The notes under the pieces: model-generated | What the model was told of the DNA's origin: nothing | Seen by the model: only the letters and a program-made list of their open reading frames with translations | The model's database searches: none | In this document: positions 5,960 through 9,990 of the stretch, one piece after another | Numbering within the stretch: position 1 is the stretch's first letter | Layout: every line of letters starts with the position of its first letter | Translations under genes and position numbers: made by a program | Assembly: GCA_016764415.1 (NCBI GenBank) | Contig: JAESRY010000016.1 | Span: 1 to 9,990, forward strand | Source of the DNA: Cycloclasticus sp. | Lineage (GTDB): Bacteria > Pseudomonadota > Gammaproteobacteria > Methylococcales > Cycloclasticaceae | Reading direction: 5' to 3' | DNA length: 9,990 nt

Positions 5960-8900
5960 TTACGGCTTGTTAACTTTAAACCAAGCCGCATACATTGTTG
6001 GAAATACAAGTAATGTTAATATGGTGGCCACCCACAATCCATTCATCATAGTAATTGCCATAGGCCCCCAAAAATAATCATTTATTAAAGGTATCATTGC
6101 AAAAATAGCAGCCAATGCCGTTAAAATAATGGGCCGGGCACGACGTACCGTCGACTCCAGCACAGCATCCCAAGGAGACCGACCCGCTGCTAAATCTTGA
6201 TCAATTTGATCCATTAAAATGATCGTATTACGAATAATAATCCCCACTAAAGCGAGCATACCTAGGCGCGCAACAACGCCAAACGATAAATCTAACAGCA
6301 ACAGTATTGACACCACACCAATAAGCCCTAATGGCACAGTCATAAGCACTAAGGCCATTTTTTTCATGCTGTTTAGCTCGAACATCAACAGGGTTAAGAT
6401 AGCAAACAACATAAACGGTAGTGTTTTCGCTAACTGACTATCCACTTCTTGAGAAACATCTACTTCGCCAAACACTTCAATACGATAGCCACTTGGCAAC
6501 GTTTCACGAAGTTTATCGATTCCTGGTTTGAGCTCTGTCACCACATCAAAATTTAACACGCCCTTTGCCAGCAAAGACTGGACAATAACAGAACGATAGC
6601 CGTTGTAGCGCCAGATAACACCCTCTTCAAATTGTAAATTAATGTCTGCCAACTCCGAAAGCGCTACCGTTGTTCCATTGCCTAAAGGTACCTGTAAATA
6701 TTTAATCCGATCTAGGTTGTACCGGTTATCAGATTGATTACGAAGCACGACATCAATTTGATCATTACCCTCTCGATATTGAGTAACGGGTAAACCATCT
6801 AGCATTGCACTGAGTGTCTTGCCTAATTGTGCCGGGTCGGTTCCACTGGCTGCAACGCGGGCCAGGTCCAGTTTAATATCAACCATCATCCGTTTTTCTC
6901 GGCGGTTATCGTGCACATCACGTGTTGCGGCATTGTTTCTTAGAATGCTTTTTAATTGTTCGGCAATAGCCGCCAGCTTCTCAGGCTTATTCCCAGTAAT
7001 TAAATATTGCAACGGGTAATTAAAGGGCAAACCATACGCAAGGTTATACACACGAGCCCGCACATTCGGCTGATGCGTTGCAAAATAATCACTCAACAGA
7101 GTTTTTAGTTCTTCACGCGCCTTTAAATCCTTTGCGATAACGATAATTTTGCTGTAATTCGCATTAGGCTGCTCTAGATACATATCATTTTGCACACGCA
7201 AAGAATCACCACCTACGTAAGTAATATAGTTTTCAATCTGCGTTTGCTGATCAAGCAGTTTTTCGACCTTTTCAATCTGACGCTCCATTTGTTGGTAACT
7301 GGTTCCTTCTGGGAACCATACGTCAACTAATGCTTCAGGCCGATCATTTCCTGGAAAGAATTCCATTCTAACGCTCTGCATACCGATTATAGTAAGAACA
7401 AACAACAGAGCTGTTGCACCCAGCACTGTTTTTTTATGCGTCATACACCAAGCAATTAATCGACGAAACTTGTTATAAAAAGCGGTCTGATACATGGCAG
7501 AACTACCGGTATCCGTCATTTGGATTTGTTGTTCCCCCTTGTGCTCTACCTTTAGTAGTTTAAAAGATAAATAAGGCGTTAATAAAACAGCAACCAGCCA
7601 CGATGTTATTAACGACGCACTGATAACCACAAAAAGGTTACCTAATATCTCATTCGGTGCCGCGTTAACAATAAATACTGGCAAGAATCCCACCGCGGCA
7701 ATCAAAGTCCCGCTCAGCATAGGTTTAGATGTTGCGGTATAAGCAAAGGTCGCGGCCTTTAATCGGTCCCAGCCTTGTTCAAGCTTTACGTGCACCAGCT
7801 CCACAACGATCATTGCGTCGTCTACCAACAAGCCAAGCGAAATGACTAATGCACCTAGAGATACTCGGGTTAGTGGAATATCCCAGATATACATCAGCAC
7901 AAAAACTACACCCAAAACGACAGGGATTGCTAAAGCGACAACCAGGCCTGTACGAAGTCCAAGTGAAAAGTAGCTAACAACTAACACAATAAAAATCGCA
8001 AGCAATAACTTTAATAAGAAACGATTGATTTGTGCTTGGACCGATTTAGGCTGATCCGCCACAAGTGCCACATTTATTCCTGCCGGCAACTGTTCAGCAA
8101 ACTCATTCATCGTTTTCTTAACGTCCTCAGACAAGGTCAATAATTGATAGCCTTTACGCATCGTAATCCCTAAACCGATAGACGGCTTACCATTAACGCG
8201 CATTCTGAATAAGGGTGGATCATCATAACCACGACGTATGCTGGCAATATCTTCAAGATATATAACACTGCTATCTTTTAAACCAATGGGCATTTTTTTG
8301 ATGTTGTCGATAGAATCAAAGCGGTCATTAAGTTGGAGTCGGTAATAAGACTGCTTACCTTCAATACGACCACTGTTCTGCACCTTATTATGCTGGTTCA
8401 GCAAAACACCTATTTGTAGAGGATCTAAGCTAAGTGCAGACATCCGTTTATCATCTAATTCCACGAACACTTTTTCATCTTGCACACCATACAAAACTGC
8501 TTTTTCAACGGACTCTATCCGCACGACGGCATTACGGGCTTTCTCTACATAGTCTTTAATCTGCGCAAACGAATAGTCCTCACTATTAAAGCTATAGACC
8601 ATTGAAAAAATATCGCCAAACTCATCGTTAAAAAACGGGCCTTGAACCCCCTCTGGGAACTGGTGTGCAATGTCACTTATTTTTTTTCGTATATCATAGG
8701 CACGGTCTTTCATCGTAACTGCCGCATTTGGCATAAAGTCTTCTATATTAACAACCAACCAAGCCTCACCCGGCTTGCTAAAAGAACTCACTTCTCGAAG
8801 CCAAGGCACCTCAAGCAATTTCGTTTCAATTGGATCCGCCACAAACTGCGACATTTCTTCTGCCGAAGCCCCAGGCCACTTAGCACTGACCACGATTGTT

Positions 8901-9046
8901 TTTATTGCAAAAACAGGCAAATCACGTTGCCCTAGGTTAAGAAAAGCAAACGTTCCCGTTATTAAAATAATAATCATCAGGTAAATGAGCACCTGCGAAT
9001 GCTCTATCCCCCAACGCGCAAGGTTAACGCGTTCCTTATCACTCAT
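5960..9046 (-). CDS. RND efflux pump inner-membrane protein (AcrB/HAE type)
   Basis: A proton-driven exporter of the RND superfamily, acting as a trimer in the inner membrane with an adaptor and an outer-membrane channel. The 1028 residues match the usual 1010-1050. The layout is a TM1 helix (about 18-37), a periplasmic loop to 338, TM2-TM6 (about 341-495), TM7 (about 540-557), a second periplasmic loop to about 872, and TM8-TM12 (875-1022). The proton-relay acidic pair is Asp409-Asp410 in ISLGLLVDDAMIVVE. The TM10 position that is Lys940 in AcrB is Arg939 here (GIIIRNTIILMDQID), as I recall for a subgroup of these pumps. The heavy-metal pump motif is not seen, so drugs, dyes, lipids or hydrophobic compounds are the likely class of substrate; the actual one cannot be told. 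The start overlaps the adaptor stop by 8 nt (ATGAGTGA), so the two are translationally coupled. Confidence 0.95.
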   Translation of the reverse strand: MSDKERVNLARWGIEHSQVLIYLMIIILITGTFAFLNLGQRDLPVFAIKTIVVSAKWPGASAEEMSQFVADPIETKLLEVPWLREVSSFSKPGEAWLVVNIEDFMPNAAVTMKDRAYDIRKKISDIAHQFPEGVQGPFFNDEFGDIFSMVYSFNSEDYSFAQIKDYVEKARNAVVRIESVEKAVLYGVQDEKVFVELDDKRMSALSLDPLQIGVLLNQHNKVQNSGRIEGKQSYYRLQLNDRFDSIDNIKKMPIGLKDSSVIYLEDIASIRRGYDDPPLFRMRVNGKPSIGLGITMRKGYQLLTLSEDVKKTMNEFAEQLPAGINVALVADQPKSVQAQINRFLLKLLLAIFIVLVVSYFSLGLRTGLVVALAIPVVLGVVFVLMYIWDIPLTRVSLGALVISLGLLVDDAMIVVELVHVKLEQGWDRLKAATFAYTATSKPMLSGTLIAAVGFLPVFIVNAAPNEILGNLFVVISASLITSWLVAVLLTPYLSFKLLKVEHKGEQQIQMTDTGSSAMYQTAFYNKFRRLIAWCMTHKKTVLGATALLFVLTIIGMQSVRMEFFPGNDRPEALVDVWFPEGTSYQQMERQIEKVEKLLDQQTQIENYITYVGGDSLRVQNDMYLEQPNANYSKIIVIAKDLKAREELKTLLSDYFATHQPNVRARVYNLAYGLPFNYPLQYLITGNKPEKLAAIAEQLKSILRNNAATRDVHDNRREKRMMVDIKLDLARVAASGTDPAQLGKTLSAMLDGLPVTQYREGNDQIDVVLRNQSDNRYNLDRIKYLQVPLGNGTTVALSELADINLQFEEGVIWRYNGYRSVIVQSLLAKGVLNFDVVTELKPGIDKLRETLPSGYRIEVFGEVDVSQEVDSQLAKTLPFMLFAILTLLMFELNSMKKMALVLMTVPLGLIGVVSILLLLDLSFGVVARLGMLALVGIIIRNTIILMDQIDQDLAAGRSPWDAVLESTVRRARPIILTALAAIFAMIPLINDYFWGPMAITMMNGLWVATILTLLVFPTMYAAWFKVNKP

Positions 9047-9990
9047 TTGTTAAAACTCTAACCGTACTACCATCAGTGATTTTATTAGCGCCGGCTATAA
9101 CAACCCATTGGCCATCATCTAACCCATCGACTATGCTCACATGGTCGCCCAATGGTTGACCAAGCCTTACCACGTTGGCATGCACTTGTTTTGTGTTCGG
9201 GTCAACCGTCATCACCATCGTTTGCCCGTCTAACTGGACAATTGCAGACGTTGGCAATAAACCCATCTGAGCTTCTTTTTTTGAAAATAAGACGTGTCCA
9301 GTCATGCCAAGTTTCAAACCATCAGGTTGGCTATTAAGGCTTAGCTTTACTTTATACGATGGGGAGTTCTCACTCGACATTGGGCTTATTTCACGAACCA
9401 ATGCTGGGTATTGCTTATCGCTATACGCCCAAAACCTAATTATCGCAGATTGGCCAACGGCTAATTTAGTAACATCTGTTTCTGCCACAGCAGTAACAAA
9501 TTCCCAGTCCTTTTTCCACGCCAGTGTTCCAACCGGAAAACCTGCTTTTACAACATTGCCCACTTCAGCGCTAAGCACGGTGACAACACCATCAGCAGGT
9601 GCTTGTAATTGAGTGTATCCACGTTGGTTCACTCGCTGAGCGTGCTCCGCCTTTAATGCTTCTAACTTGGCATAAGATGCTCGCTCAATATTGATGGCCT
9701 TATCTAAATCAGACTGACCGATAAACTTCTTTTTATGCAATCCTTTAGCACGAGCTAAATCACGTTGAGCCCTTAGGAAATCTGCCCCAGCCGCCTTTTG
9801 TTGATTAAAAAAACTTTCGCTATTTAACACGTAGTCTTTTGCATCAAGCATCGCAATGGGCGCACCTTTTTGCACAACATCACCCACATCAACCAAACGT
9901 TCAATCAAACGCCCCTCTACCTGGAAAGATAATTCACTCTGATACCGAGCTTGAACGCGACCTGGGTAATCCATGATACGTACCGTTGGC
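9039..9990 (-). CDS. RND efflux periplasmic adaptor (membrane fusion protein), 5' end off the window
   Basis: The adaptor links the RND pump to an outer-membrane channel. The frame stays open to the right edge (in-frame residues PTVRI lie upstream of the ATG at 9974), so the signal peptide or lipobox lies outside. The ATG at 9974 should not be taken as the start, because the protein is already in its conserved core: PGRVQARYQSELSFQVEGRLIERLVDVGDVVQKG. Then come the first lipoyl half ending AMLDAKDY, an alpha-hairpin (about 50-118, counting from that Met), the second lipoyl half QAPADGVVTVLSAEVGNVVKAG, a beta-barrel domain (about 155-235, including GLKLGMTGHVLF) and a membrane-proximal domain to the end. 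The stop TGA overlaps the pump start by 8 nt. No outer-membrane factor gene is in the window; it may lie upstream or elsewhere. Confidence 0.92.
   Translation of the reverse strand, partial: PTVRIMDYPGRVQARYQSELSFQVEGRLIERLVDVGDVVQKGAPIAMLDAKDYVLNSESFFNQQKAAGADFLRAQRDLARAKGLHKKKFIGQSDLDKAINIERASYAKLEALKAEHAQRVNQRGYTQLQAPADGVVTVLSAEVGNVVKAGFPVGTLAWKKDWEFVTAVAETDVTKLAVGQSAIIRFWAYSDKQYPALVREISPMSSENSPSYKVKLSLNSQPDGLKLGMTGHVLFSKKEAQMGLLPTSAIVQLDGQTMVMTVDPNTKQVHANVVRLGQPLGDHVSIVDGLDDGQWVVIAGANKITDGSTVRVLTNE

Noticed and set aside
6219..9612. Several plus-strand open frames of 60-102 codons inside the RND and adaptor genes
   Set aside because: They are antisense shadows of well-supported minus-strand genes; their protein sequences look random.
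9039..9974. A complete 311-residue adaptor starting at ATG 9974
   Set aside because: The frame stays open upstream, and the protein at that point is already in the conserved core with no signal peptide.

Overview
The window looks like part of a gammaproteobacterial chromosome of moderate to low GC. The evidence is a YqiA-type esterase, a DUF2797 protein, a CinA-like protein and a Uup-like ABC-F start in one tight operon, a proteobacterial PyrF, a small phasin, and an HAE-type RND pump with its adaptor. The species cannot be told from the sequence. No rRNA, tRNA, CRISPR array or intact mobile element was seen.

Layout. (1) Positions 1-3512, minus strand: a compact operon read from right to left, yqiA > DUF2797 gene > cinA-like gene > uup-like ABC-F gene, with gaps of 33 nt, -8 nt (overlap) and 3 nt. 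The last gene is abnormal. Its reading frame leaves the ABC-F sequence inside Walker B and runs without a stop into a signal-peptide-like segment and the start of a fibronectin-III-like domain, which continues off the left edge. (2) Positions 3513-3707: a divergent intergenic region with a good -10 box for pyrF. (3) Positions 3708-4811, plus strand: pyrF (UMP synthesis) and, 24 nt later, a phasin gene (polyhydroxyalkanoate granule surface). (4) Positions 4919-5884, plus strand: a dead IS5-family insertion sequence lying between the convergent 3' ends of the phasin and RND genes. It has lost its right end and carries two small palindromic insertions, each bringing a stop codon, plus one substitution stop. 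(5) Positions 5960-9990, minus strand: an adaptor gene (5' end off the window) overlapping by 8 nt an RND inner-membrane pump gene. Together these encode two of the three parts of a tripartite efflux system; no outer-membrane channel gene is present.

Most of the window is ordinary housekeeping and efflux sequence. The points worth a second look are the ABC-F/FnIII chimera at the left edge, which may be an assembly or amplification artefact or a real rearrangement; the pair of near-identical palindromic micro-insertions in opposite orientation inside the dead transposase; the hairpin that encloses the transposase start codon; and the CinA homologue whose C-terminal deamidase half has lost its signature motifs. 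I found no convincing previously undescribed multi-gene system.
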